A stretch of DNA of 64,000 bases from Rhodanobacter sp. A1T4 (GTDB taxonomy: Bacteria > Pseudomonadota > Gammaproteobacteria > Xanthomonadales > Rhodanobacteraceae): assembly GCF_014207185.1 (NCBI RefSeq), contig NZ_JACHCP010000013.1, forward strand, positions 1 to 64,000, given 5' to 3'. The notes beneath the pieces are model-generated. The model saw only the letters and a list, made by a program, of their open reading frames with translations, had not been told where the DNA came from and did not search any database. The position numbers were made by a program, and so were the translations under genes. Shown here one piece after another: positions 8,128 through 16,298 of this stretch (positions within the stretch are counted from its first letter, which is position 1; each line of letters starts with the position of its first letter).

Positions 8128-8237
8128 AAAATGTCTCAGGAAGAACCAAGGATGGTGATGCGAAGATGGCTGAATGCGCCAAGGCGGACCGGCATCGAAG
8201 TAAGGCGCCTCACGTCGGTCAAGACGGAGCGCCGCGC

Positions 8238-9761
8238 CTAGAACACGATCTGCGTGCGAACGCCTACCGCGTTGCCCCAGTCTGGCCCGGTATAGCTGCC
8301 CACTTTATTGTCGGTGTACCAACGAATGTAGTTGAACATCAGGCGTGACCAATCGTTGAGATACCAGTTCAAACCGACCGTGTAGGCATCGCCATCACCG
8401 CCATGTGGCGCCCCGGTGAAGTCGTAGTGATCCACGCGTGCCGCCAGTTCCCAGCCCCCCAAGCCGCCGGACGTGACCGGATGAATAACGTTGGTGCCGT
8501 GCCAGCTGCCATCGCGACTGGAAAAGCCGGGCGTTTCGCCAGTCATGAGCCAGCCGGCCGAGAGCGCCGAGCCATGTCGCGAGACTGCGTCGCTCGTGCT
8601 GGAGTCGATCGTGCGTTTGGCGTATTCGCTCATCAGCCAGAAGCTTTTGTAGACGCCGCCCAACTCAAAGCCAGAACCATGATCCTGCGTGGGGTTGGCA
8701 ATCGAACTGGCCGACACATCCAGGTTTTGGTTGAAGGAAAATGCAATCGATGGCGTGTTGTTGATGCTGGCGACACCGCGACTGATGTTCTCGTAGTAAT
8801 ACCAGGCGCCGACGTGGATAAATCCGTCGTCGCCCTTGAGCGGATTCCAGTGCGCACGGGTGAGATAGGTAATGGAGTCGTCGGTAGTGCCGGTTGTGGA
8901 GGATGAGGGTGCGTCCCCGCTGACCGACACGCTGTAGTGCCAATTGGTGCCATACACAAACAGCTGCGTGCCCAAACCGAAGGAATCGTTCAGTGGCTCA
9001 CCGACTTCGCTGGCCGCGCTGCGCTGCATGAACGGCACGCGCGCCAACTCGGACGAACCCTCCGTGCCTAGATCCTTGAGGAAATTACCGACATAGAGCT
9101 TGCTTTGTTCACCGAATATCTTCATTTGATACGTCAGATACGTCTGCCGTAGGGAGACCTTGTCACCGGCGAGTTCGGCTTCTACGTGGTAACCCAGAGG
9201 ACCGATCGTGCCTTCCCCGCCGAGGCGGGCGCTTTCCAGATCCGCGCCGCTGATATTGCGCCCCGCGTATTTCGAGTCGTTCGTTCCGGTGAAATCGAGC
9301 AGGAGACGTCCATCCGGCTTAAAGGTAAAAAAGCCATCATCGCTGCTGAAGCGCGGACCGGCCTCGTTATGCTGGCCCCACGTGATGTTGTCATTGCCAC
9401 CTTGGGGGCCATTGGCGGCGGTTTGTGCTTGCGCCACCGCTATGTCGTTATCGCGCACGTCACTGATCGCCGCCTGCACCTGTGCTGGCGTCTGCACGGC
9501 CGGTGTGGAGGCGATGGCGGTTGGAGGCGTTACGGGGCTTGCCGGGCGAGCGAGCACTTGGGCCACTTGGCCATCCGTTTGACGTTCGTGTTTTTCAACA
9601 ACAGTGAGGCGTTGTTTAAGCGCTTTGATCTCCGCCGCCTGTTGCTTGACCAAGCGCACCAGATCGGCGTTTGAGATTTGGTCCTGCGCATGCAACGGAA
9701 GGGAGACTCCTACGATGGCGCCCATCACCATCGTGGGAAGGACGCGTGCTAATAAAGGCAT
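8238..9761 (-). CDS. Outer-membrane porin, OprO/OprP family
   Basis: 507 residues from the ATG at 9761, chosen because it begins the signal peptide (ending L-P-L-H-A-Q). The mature N-terminus has a short coiled coil (L-V-R-L-V-K-Q-Q-A-A-E-I-K-A-L-K) of the type that trimerises such porins. A long beta-rich barrel domain follows, with F-K-P-D-G-R-L-L-L-D-F-T early and a terminal aromatic-hydrophobic residue (T-Q-I-V-F) for outer-membrane insertion. OprP/OprO porins pass phosphate or polyphosphate; the substrate here is not shown by the sequence. It lies between two secreted hydrolase genes on the same strand. Confidence 0.85.
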   Translation of the reverse strand: MPLLARVLPTMVMGAIVGVSLPLHAQDQISNADLVRLVKQQAAEIKALKQRLTVVEKHERQTDGQVAQVLARPASPVTPPTAIASTPAVQTPAQVQAAISDVRDNDIAVAQAQTAANGPQGGNDNITWGQHNEAGPRFSSDDGFFTFKPDGRLLLDFTGTNDSKYAGRNISGADLESARLGGEGTIGPLGYHVEAELAGDKVSLRQTYLTYQMKIFGEQSKLYVGNFLKDLGTEGSSELARVPFMQRSAASEVGEPLNDSFGLGTQLFVYGTNWHYSVSVSGDAPSSSTTGTTDDSITYLTRAHWNPLKGDDGFIHVGAWYYYENISRGVASINNTPSIAFSFNQNLDVSASSIANPTQDHGSGFELGGVYKSFWLMSEYAKRTIDSSTSDAVSRHGSALSAGWLMTGETPGFSSRDGSWHGTNVIHPVTSGGLGGWELAARVDHYDFTGAPHGGDGDAYTVGLNWYLNDWSRLMFNYIRWYTDNKVGSYTGPDWGNAVGVRTQIVF

Positions 9762-9802
9762 AGTGCGATTCCGGCAGTGTGTCGAAGGGGACATCGCTGT
9801 GA

Positions 9803-10834
9803 TTAGCGATTGTCGTCGGTCGTAGAGGGATTAGGCGTTGTCCCGGCACGTGGGAACAGCGGGTAAGGCGTAACACCGCTACCGCCAGGAAAGAAACCGT
9901 GCACGCGCGCCCAGGTTGCGAATAAACCAGGCCATGCGGACACCAGGGTGCCCGGTTGGCCGAGTCCCCAGCCGTGACCGCCTTTTTCAAAGACATGCAA
10001 TTCGGCCGGCACCTGCGCCTGTCGCAACAGATCGAACAGCGCCAGGCTCGCGCCGACATTGGCGATCGGATCGTCCACGGCATGCGCAATAAAGGTCGGC
10101 GGCATAGTGTGCGATACATGTAGTTGCACCGTGTACGCCGTGGCGGCATCTGCTTGCGTAGACAACTCGCGGACGGAGCGCGTGGTGGCATAGGGCGGTT
10201 GCAGCGAGGTCACCGGATAAATCAGTCCAGCAAAATCGGGGCGAGACGACTGCTGGTCGACCGCATCGGTAGGCGTGTAGAAATTCGTCTCCGAACGCGT
10301 TGCCAGAATGCCGGCCAGATTGCCGCCGGCCGAGAAGCCAATCACACCAATGCGATGTGGATCGATGCCCAGCTGGCTGGCCTGCGCGCGCAGGACGCGG
10401 ATCGCACGCTGTCCGTCTTGAAAGGGTGCGACGGCCTTCCAGTGATCGGCTGGCAAACGGTAATAAAGCACCACGGGCGTCACACCAATGGCCGCCAACC
10501 ATTGCGCGGTCGGATTGGCCTCATTGCCTACTTCAATACGAAAATAGCCGCCACCACCCATCAGCAGCACCGCTGCGCCGTTTGGATGTAGCGGGCGATA
10601 GATGACGATGCGGGGCTGGCTGATGTGGGAAACCGCGCCGACGCCGCTACCCGTCTGCCCGATGCGCTCGGCACCACGCGGGCCATCGCCACTGTCCGCA
10701 GGTACGCCGGCAGGCCATAGGTCGATGGATTGAGGTGATAGCACCGCTGACGCCGGTGGCGAGTTCTGGCCGTAGGCGTCGGTCACAGTGGCGCAGACAA
10801 GCTGCAGTGCAAGCACAGCGAGTAGACGATTCAT
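9803..10834 (-). CDS. Secreted alpha/beta hydrolase (acetyl-esterase-like)
   Basis: 343 residues from the ATG at 10834, which follows GGAGA with proper spacing; the longer open frame is not used. The signal peptide ends near A-Y-G-Q. M-G-G-G-G-Y forms the oxyanion region, G-F-S-A-G-G the nucleophile elbow, D-D-P-I-A-N the acid and G-G-H-G-W-G the histidine. The order and spacing resemble esterase/lipase proteins often annotated as xylan acetyl esterases. It is followed 41 bp downstream by the porin gene, and then by a carboxylesterase, suggesting a catabolic unit for an esterified compound. The substrate is unknown. Confidence 0.8.
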   Translation of the reverse strand: MNRLLAVLALQLVCATVTDAYGQNSPPASAVLSPQSIDLWPAGVPADSGDGPRGAERIGQTGSGVGAVSHISQPRIVIYRPLHPNGAAVLLMGGGGYFRIEVGNEANPTAQWLAAIGVTPVVLYYRLPADHWKAVAPFQDGQRAIRVLRAQASQLGIDPHRIGVIGFSAGGNLAGILATRSETNFYTPTDAVDQQSSRPDFAGLIYPVTSLQPPYATTRSVRELSTQADAATAYTVQLHVSHTMPPTFIAHAVDDPIANVGASLALFDLLRQAQVPAELHVFEKGGHGWGLGQPGTLVSAWPGLFATWARVHGFFPGGSGVTPYPLFPRAGTTPNPSTTDDNR

Positions 10835-10899
10835 GGCACATCTCCATGCGTAATAGGAATGTGGGGGATCGGGCGGCGCAGCCGCGACGCATCGCCACG

Positions 10900-11270
10900 C
10901 CGCGCGGTGCCTAGCTGGTCCTGATCGAGCGCGTTTTCCCAACGCGCCACGACCATGGACAGTACGAATAATGTGGATGCCGCATAGAAGGTCAGCACGA
11001 GCCCCGCTAGATTCAGCAATACACCGAGCCCGAATCGTCCAATGGTGAACGTAATTGCACCAAACGCACCTAAAGGCGCCAGTTTCATCAAGATGTGTGC
11101 CCGCTTGATAAACCCGTCCCTTAAAGGTTTGAAGCGTTGGGCCAGCTCCGGCGCAAGATGACCGAGCAAGGCGCCCAGGGCGATTGCGACCAGCACCTGC
11201 ACATAGGGCTGACGATGAAGTGGAGGGCTCGCCGACTTCACCGCCAATCCGGCATCGATATACATCATGT
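10900..11270 (-). pseudogene. dctA: dctA (C4-dicarboxylate symporter) with internal deletion and lost 3' end
   Basis: The frame reads the DctA N-terminus (Y-V-Q-V-L-V-A-I-A-L-G-A-L-L-G-H, then K-P-L-R-D-G-F-I-K). It then jumps directly to M-K-L-A-P-L-G-A-F-G-A-I-T-F-T-I-G, which lies far downstream in intact DctA/GltP proteins. Roughly 140 internal residues and the whole C-terminal transport core are missing. The frame survives the deletion but the product cannot be a transporter. Confidence 0.75.
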
Positions 11271-11428
11271 TCCCTTGTATTAGCTGGCTCGCCAAAACCG
11301 CAAACCTATCGGCACTTTTGTACTCCTGCGACGACGCCAGCCGAAATAGCCTATTCCGGCTAACCGCTTCCGGCTAACCGCTCCGATCGTGTGCGACCAT
11401 CGACCCGAACCCTACCCCGTGGCGCCGG

Positions 11429-11722
11429 GTTGACAAGACCTACGAACTCGCAGGCGATACGGCGTTTACGATGGAGGACTTGGCGGTCGCTGCTTCCACG
11501 CAGCTCAATCGAAAGATCGCCTATCGCAATCTTTCGCCTTCTGAGTACGAATCTGCCCTGCTCGGGATGGGTCTACCCAAGATGATCGTCGACGTAGTCG
11601 TCGACGCTGACGCGGTGGCTTTGAAAGGCGGTCTGGACAGTTCTTCACGTGAGCTTTCAACACTGATCGGAAGGCCGACCACAGCGCTTGCCGAGGCCGT
11701 TCAGTCAGCCCTCGCTGCGTAG
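11429..11722 (+). pseudogene. NmrA-like NAD(P)-dependent quinone oxidoreductase, 3' remnant
   Basis: The frame reads K-T-Y-E-L-A-G-D-T-A-F-T-M-E-D-L-A, I-A-Y-R-N-L and L-I-G-R-P-T-T-A-L-A-E-A-V. This is the C-terminal third of the NmrA/QOR2-type SDR proteins that reduce quinones. The Rossmann N-terminus is absent upstream, where an unrelated intergenic sequence follows the dctA remnant. An internal ATG at 11471 could give 83 residues, but no function is expected. Confidence 0.7.
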
Positions 11723-11890
11723 TGACTGAAACGAAACGACAGATGCAGACGCTGTGAATGCGTGACTTCTTCTGCCGTTGTTCGCTGAACTCGTCGCTGT
11801 TGGAAACCGTCCCACCCCCATTCTTTTGCCCTATGATTCTGGAGCGTGTCGCTTCGCTTATCGAAGTTGCAACTCCTCAAGGAGATCTGC

Positions 11891-12799
11891 ATGAAGACAA
11901 TGCTTACAATCGTTGCGGGCTTATTGATATCCGCCTCCGCAGCCGCTCAGAGGCCAGCGGACAAGCCGCAGGCCTGTTGGGTCGAAACCTCAGCGGCCAC
12001 GATGGATGGCGCCATGGGTGGCGCAGGACTTCGCGATACAAAAATCTGGCACAGCACCATTTCCGGCGTACTTGTTCGGGACGCCAAGGGCGATGTTTTA
12101 ATCGACACCGGCTTTGGCCCGAACGCCGAGGCACAAATGAACGAATTGCCCGCGCCCGCCCGAGCTTTTGGATCGCAGGTCGTTTCGGGAGCAAAGGACC
12201 GCAAATCAATCGTCGATGCACTCGCGAGCGTAGATGAGCAGCCTTCTCAGGTTACCCGCATCCTCATCACGCACGCCCACTATGATCACCTTGGCGGCGC
12301 AACACAATTAGCAGCCCCCATCTACGTCTCGCCCGCCGAGGTGACATGGATGGCCGTTCAAACGACGCATCCGACCATTACGCCGCCGTCGCTCATCGCG
12401 GCAGTGAAGCCTCGGCTGAAGGTGGTGAGCTACGACTCGGGCCCATATCTGGGCTTCAAGAAGAGCAAGGACATCTATGGCGATGGGACGATCGTCGTCG
12501 TGCCCCTACCCGGCCACACCCCAGGCTCGCAGGGATTGTTCGTAAAGCTCGGCCGACGTAGCGTGTTTCTCATAGGCGACGCCGCCGACACCCTGGAAGC
12601 GGCAGAACGCGGCTTACCCAAGAGCCCGGCCATTCGCAGCAACACTGACTCCGAGCCTGAGCTAGCCGATACGACGACGAAACAAATAGCAGACTTCCAT
12701 CGCGCGCATCCTGACATTGCAATAGTCCCTGCGCACGACCGCGTTGCGTACACCAACGTCTTCGGTAACCCATCCACCTGTGTAGCCGATTTCCATTAG
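11891..12799 (+). CDS. Periplasmic metallo-beta-lactamase-fold hydrolase
   Basis: 302 residues from the ATG at 11891, preceded by AAGGAG. Signal peptide of about 19 residues (A-S-A-A-A-Q). H-A-H-Y-D-H-L-G-G at 128-136 is the di-metal HxHxDH motif. Further ligands follow in G-H-T-P-G-S, I-G-D-A-A-D and the final P-A-H-D. The family includes lactonases and other hydrolases; nothing indicates a beta-lactam substrate. It stands alone between pseudogenes. Confidence 0.85.
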   Translation: MKTMLTIVAGLLISASAAAQRPADKPQACWVETSAATMDGAMGGAGLRDTKIWHSTISGVLVRDAKGDVLIDTGFGPNAEAQMNELPAPARAFGSQVVSGAKDRKSIVDALASVDEQPSQVTRILITHAHYDHLGGATQLAAPIYVSPAEVTWMAVQTTHPTITPPSLIAAVKPRLKVVSYDSGPYLGFKKSKDIYGDGTIVVVPLPGHTPGSQGLFVKLGRRSVFLIGDAADTLEAAERGLPKSPAIRSNTDSEPELADTTTKQIADFHRAHPDIAIVPAHDRVAYTNVFGNPSTCVADFH

Positions 12800-12969
12800 C
12801 GACAACGATTCCATGGGATAGAAGCAGACCGTCATGCCAAGTAAGGTACTCGACGAACTGTTCCCATCCAGAATGCCGCACCACATCGGTGAGATGAGAG
12901 GGTGTTATACGCCTCCGACTCCATGCGGACATTTGCTCACGCGCTTGCCAACATCAAGGTGATGCTTAG

Positions 12970-13074
12970 ATGCGAATTTTTGCACTCGTTTTATTGATTG
13001 CCGGCATGGTCGGCCTGTGTGGCGCGATAGGTATCCGACCCGCCGTTACGCCCAATCTCGCGACTGATGGTTGA
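12970..13074 (+). pseudogene. 5' end of a signal-peptide gene cut by an IS30 remnant
   Basis: An ATG at 12970 with AAGGTGA upstream starts a typical signal peptide (M-R-I-F-A-L-V-L-L-I-A-G-M). The frame then runs into antisense IS30 transposase sequence and stops at 13072-13074. The original gene 3' part is not found nearby. This is probably an exported-protein gene truncated by insertion and deletion. Confidence 0.45.
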
Positions 13075-13350
13075 AGGTGCACGCTGCAAGGACGCGGCGA
13101 TAGAACGAATGGATTGGCCTGCCACCAATCCCCGCGAAATGACCTCGCGCTCGTGTAGTGTCAATGCCCGCGGCGAGCGTTTGCGCAACGCTGGACGGAT
13201 GCCACCGGACGCCGCAAGAATGCTGCGAACCGAGGAATGGTGCCGATCGAAGAGTTGGGCGATCTGATGCAGCGATCCACCCCACCGCCAACGATCCCAC
13301 ATCTGGGACTTCTGATTTTCCGTGTACTGGATTCGGGTTCGATGCTGCAT
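12991..13350 (-). pseudogene. IS30-family transposase, N-terminal fragment
   Basis: 119 residues from the ATG at 13350 (GGGAG upstream). An HTH region with I-A-Q-L-F-D-R-H-H-S-S-V is followed by S-P-R-A-L-T-L-H-E-R-E-V-I-S-R-G-L and S-I-R-S-I-A-A-S-L-Q-R-A-P-S-T-I-S-R-E-I, the conserved N-terminal DNA-binding half of IS30 transposases. The frame ends after Y-R-A-T-Q-A-D-H-A, where the catalytic DDE half should start, so the element is inactive. Confidence 0.85.
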
Positions 13351-13482
13351 ATGCAACACTCCCGCAACCTGAGCAGTCGTCAGTGTGTTGCATCGACCGG
13401 TTGAGACCGCCACCCATTGCTGACATTACTTCATCTCGTGACATTCAAATCTAGAGGCTTTTTCAATATAGGTGGCTGACAG

Positions 13483-13704
13483 ATGAATCACGATTCGCAC
13501 GTTTTGGCTCTGGTAGCCTTAGGTGCCCCGCACTGGACATGGGTCGACTATGGCATCGGTGCAGTTGCCAGTGCCGTAGGCGCTGTGGAGCTTTTAAGAC
13601 GCACACTGCGTGATAAGCAGAACGCGAAAAGGAAGGCCACGTTCCACGCATCGACTGAAGATCATCGGCCGCGCCGTCGACACTTTAGAAAACGAAATCG
13701 CTAG
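13483..13704 (+). CDS. Hypothetical small protein
   Basis: 73 residues; one weak hydrophobic helix (about 25-42, G-I-G-A-V-A-S-A-V-G-A-V) followed by a strongly basic tail rich in R, K and H. AGGTGG lies 8 bp before the ATG. No family is recognised. It sits among pseudogenes, so it may itself be a remnant. Confidence 0.35.
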   Translation: MNHDSHVLALVALGAPHWTWVDYGIGAVASAVGAVELLRRTLRDKQNAKRKATFHASTEDHRPRRRHFRKRNR

Positions 13705-13890
13705 AAATGCCCAAATTTCAAGATCAATGACCTTGAGCGCCAACTTGATTCATAGGCAGATCCGCTGACGACCCGTTTCCGTCAGTCGCGAGCGTCCGCT
13801 TTGAGGAAGGCTGATAACCCGTGAGTGTTGGCTTCGTTACGAGATTCTGCGAAGTCAGCTCGCGAAGCGGGTGTGGGCATGAATGACTTG

Positions 13891-14025
13891 TCACATCTCA
13901 GCGAGCGCGCTGATCCTGACGTAATGCCCGTCAGGATCACGAAGCGCCAACTCTCTGATACCCGTGTTGGGATTCACATTGGGCTCCTCTTCGAGTCTGG
14001 TGATGAGCGCGTGGGCCCTGCCTGC
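13891..14025 (-). pseudogene. VOC/glyoxalase-family C-terminal remnant
   Basis: The minus frame ending at TGA 13893-13891 reads L-E-E-E-P-N-V-N-P, then G-I-R-E-L-A-L-R-D-P-D-G-H-Y-V-R-I. This is the terminal strand of glyoxalase/bleomycin-resistance proteins. No start or N-terminal half is present. The flanking stretches 13705-13890 and 14026-14157 show nothing else. Confidence 0.6.
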
Positions 14026-14157
14026 CCTTGCGGGCAAACTATGCCCGTGCAAGCCAGAGACAGGTAGAGACCGCCAACGTCACCATCTTCGCAACGATAG
14101 TCTGGCGGAAAGCCTCGGCACCGTATTCGGTCAACGTCGGCGCGCAGCGGCAATCAA

Positions 14158-15588
14158 TCAGCGGCGGTTGTGTGGTGGCCGGCGCGCGGCTTGTATCAGC
14201 AACGCCAGCAGGGCCGCCAGATCCATCCAGGCGAACCAGTTGCCCCAGCGTCCGTACAGCGTATGCGTCACGCGTAGCGGCAGGTCGCCCACCAGTTCGG
14301 CATCGTGTTTTTCGCTGGACGCCTCGACCAGCACGCGGCCACGGTCGTCGCTCAGCGTGAGGCGGCCGGAACGTGCCGCACGCGCCACGGCGAAGCCGCT
14401 TTCCACACCGCGCATGATCGCCATGCGGCTGTGCAGCCAGCCATCCACGCTGAAGTCCCATGCGGGCACCAGCAACAGCTGTGCGTCCCGTGCGGCATAC
14501 GCCTGGCCAATGTCGTGGAAGTCCATGTCCTTGCATATAGCCAGGCCTACGCGGGATGCGCCCTCGAGCATCCGGTAGCTGTCGCCCGGCGTGTATTGGC
14601 TCTCGAATCCGGGAATAAGGTGGTGCTTGCTGTAAGTGCTCGGTACGGCCGCGCCCGGCTGAAACAGCATCACCATGTTGCGCTCCGCCCGCGGGTCACC
14701 CTTGAAGTCGATGCCAGCGTCCAGAGTCAGGTCGTGCTGCTGCGCTAGGGCAGCGAACGTGGGGACGGTGGCGTCGGCGGTGGCAAACGAAGTCTCCGGG
14801 ATTACCACGGTGCGGGCGCCCTGGCCGGCGAGGCGATCGATCGCCGCCACATAGCGCGCTTGCAGCGCCTGGCCGTCCGGGGTGTGCAGTGCCGGCCGGA
14901 TCGGCTTTTCCAGCGACACCAGACCGATCCGCATCGTGGCGGTCGCCGGTGCCTGCAAGCGCCAGCCGCCATAGGCGGCAGAGCCACCGAGCAGTAGCAC
15001 GGTGATCGCGGCGACGGCCGCGCGGGCGCGCCTCGAAACCGCCGGTGACATCTGCATCGCGAGCGCAGCCGGCACCAGCAACAGCAGAAAGCCGATGCCC
15101 CAGAGACCAGTGACAGCGGCGATCTGAATCACCGGCAGCGCATCCATCTGGGTATAGGCGATACAGCCGAATGTGCCGTGCGGCGAAAACTGCGTGTTGA
15201 GGTATTCGATCGCGACCCATAGAGTCGGCACCGCCAGCGCCGCCGCGATCGCGCGGCCACGCCGCAGCAGCCGCCGGAACAGCAGCGTGCACAGGGTCAG
15301 CATCAGGGCGGGTTCGCCGATCACGAGAAGGATCGTCGCCAGCGGCAGGCCGATGTAACCGTGCAGGTAATCCCACTGGTTCAGCCCGCCGATGGCATAC
15401 GCCGCGAACGCCGCCAGTGCGGCCCAGCGGGCGCGAATACGCGCTGCCAGCAGCAGCACCGGCAGCGGTGCCAGCCAGCTCAGCCACCACAGCGGATGCA
15501 GGCCGCTGCCATACCACCAAAGCAGCGCCGACAACGCCGTGGCGCTCAGCCCGAGCGCCAGCCACTTGCGATCAACATTTGATGCCAT
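14158..15588 (-). CDS. Apolipoprotein N-acyltransferase-like nitrilase membrane protein
   Basis: 476 residues. About six hydrophobic segments (residues 10-210) are followed by a carbon-nitrogen hydrolase domain (about 218-440) and a final hydrophobic helix. The Glu-Lys-Cys triad is visible as Glu265 (V-I-P-E-T), Lys321 (Y-S-K-H-H-L-I-P) and Cys352 (A-I-C-K-D). This is the layout of Lnt, which N-acylates lipoproteins. Low similarity to housekeeping Lnt and pairing with a TetR gene suggest a specialised paralogue. Its ATG overlaps the end of the TetR gene by 17 bp, so translation is coupled. Confidence 0.75.
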   Translation of the reverse strand: MASNVDRKWLALGLSATALSALLWWYGSGLHPLWWLSWLAPLPVLLLAARIRARWAALAAFAAYAIGGLNQWDYLHGYIGLPLATILLVIGEPALMLTLCTLLFRRLLRRGRAIAAALAVPTLWVAIEYLNTQFSPHGTFGCIAYTQMDALPVIQIAAVTGLWGIGFLLLLVPAALAMQMSPAVSRRARAAVAAITVLLLGGSAAYGGWRLQAPATATMRIGLVSLEKPIRPALHTPDGQALQARYVAAIDRLAGQGARTVVIPETSFATADATVPTFAALAQQHDLTLDAGIDFKGDPRAERNMVMLFQPGAAVPSTYSKHHLIPGFESQYTPGDSYRMLEGASRVGLAICKDMDFHDIGQAYAARDAQLLLVPAWDFSVDGWLHSRMAIMRGVESGFAVARAARSGRLTLSDDRGRVLVEASSEKHDAELVGDLPLRVTHTLYGRWGNWFAWMDLAALLALLIQAARRPPHNRR

Positions 15589-16153
15589 CGATCAGTCTCC
15601 CCAGCGATTGCAGATAAAAGTGGCGGAACTGCGCTTCGTCGTAGCTGAAGCGACCCGCGCGATACAACGCGATCAGCCCATGCGAGTGCGCCCACAGGGT
15701 CATCGCCACATCCCACGGATCGTCCTTGCGCAGTACACCGCGACGCATGCCTTCGACGATGGCGTCAGCGATGACGGTGAGCGTCGGCGACTGGCGCTCG
15801 CGGAAGTCCTCGGGAAAGCGTCGCGCATCGTCACGACGCAGCGAGAACGCGTGATCGAACAGGTGCGGATGGGTCAATGCGTAGTCCAGGTACGGTTCCA
15901 GCAGGGCGACCAGGCGCTTGAGCACGTTCGGGTGTTGCGCGCGCGCCTGCCATTCCTGCGCCACTGCGTTGAAGCTGTCGTCGGACAGTCGCTTGAGCAA
16001 GGCTTCGCGATTCGGGAAATGTCGATAGATGGCCATCGGCGTGATGCCGACCGCCTCAGCTACGCGGCGCATGCTGACGGCATCGGCGCCGCCGTTGTCA
16101 AACAGCCGGTGCGCGGCGCGTAGGATTTTTTCGGCGGTGCTTAGGCGAGGCAT
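15572..16153 (-). CDS. TetR-family transcriptional regulator
   Basis: 193 residues from the ATG at 16153; an alternative ATG at 16174 adds seven residues. The TetR helix-turn-helix (about 5-50) includes A-A-H-R-L-F-D-N-G-G-A-D-A-V-S-M-R-R-V-A-E-A-V-G-I and A-I-Y-R-H-F. The C-terminal ligand domain is of TetR_C_13/WHG type (W-A-H-S-H-G-L near residue 165). A perfect inverted repeat overlaps the start codon, indicating autorepression. It is co-transcribed with the Lnt-like gene. Confidence 0.9.
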   Translation of the reverse strand: MPRLSTAEKILRAAHRLFDNGGADAVSMRRVAEAVGITPMAIYRHFPNREALLKRLSDDSFNAVAQEWQARAQHPNVLKRLVALLEPYLDYALTHPHLFDHAFSLRRDDARRFPEDFRERQSPTLTVIADAIVEGMRRGVLRKDDPWDVAMTLWAHSHGLIALYRAGRFSYDEAQFRHFYLQSLGRLIDGIKC

Positions 16154-16169
16154 GTATACAGTGTATACA
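16153..16169. promoter_or_regulatory. Candidate TetR operator
   Basis: TGTATAC-AGT-GTATACA, a perfect 7-bp inverted repeat with a 3-bp spacer, overlaps the tetR start codon. Its size and position fit a TetR dimer site repressing the tetR/Lnt-like operon. If translation began at 16174 the site would lie inside the gene. Confidence 0.65.
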
Positions 16170-16267
16170 TTCAATTACCGGTGCATCAAGTGACGCGCGG
16201 CGGGGACTTCCCGAAACGCGCACATGACTGCTTTGCGGCATGCATTTTCGGCAGCCGACTGGCCGGT

Positions 16268-16293
16268 GTTGGCCGATTCCACCCCCGGCCAAC
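16268..16293 (-). terminator. Possible hairpin after the isopeptidase gene
   Basis: GTTGGCCG and CGGCCAAC flank a 10-base loop, just past the stop of the - strand isopeptidase gene. There is no T-run, so it is a weak candidate for termination or 3'-end stabilisation. Confidence 0.35.
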
Positions 16294-16298
16294 GCCAA

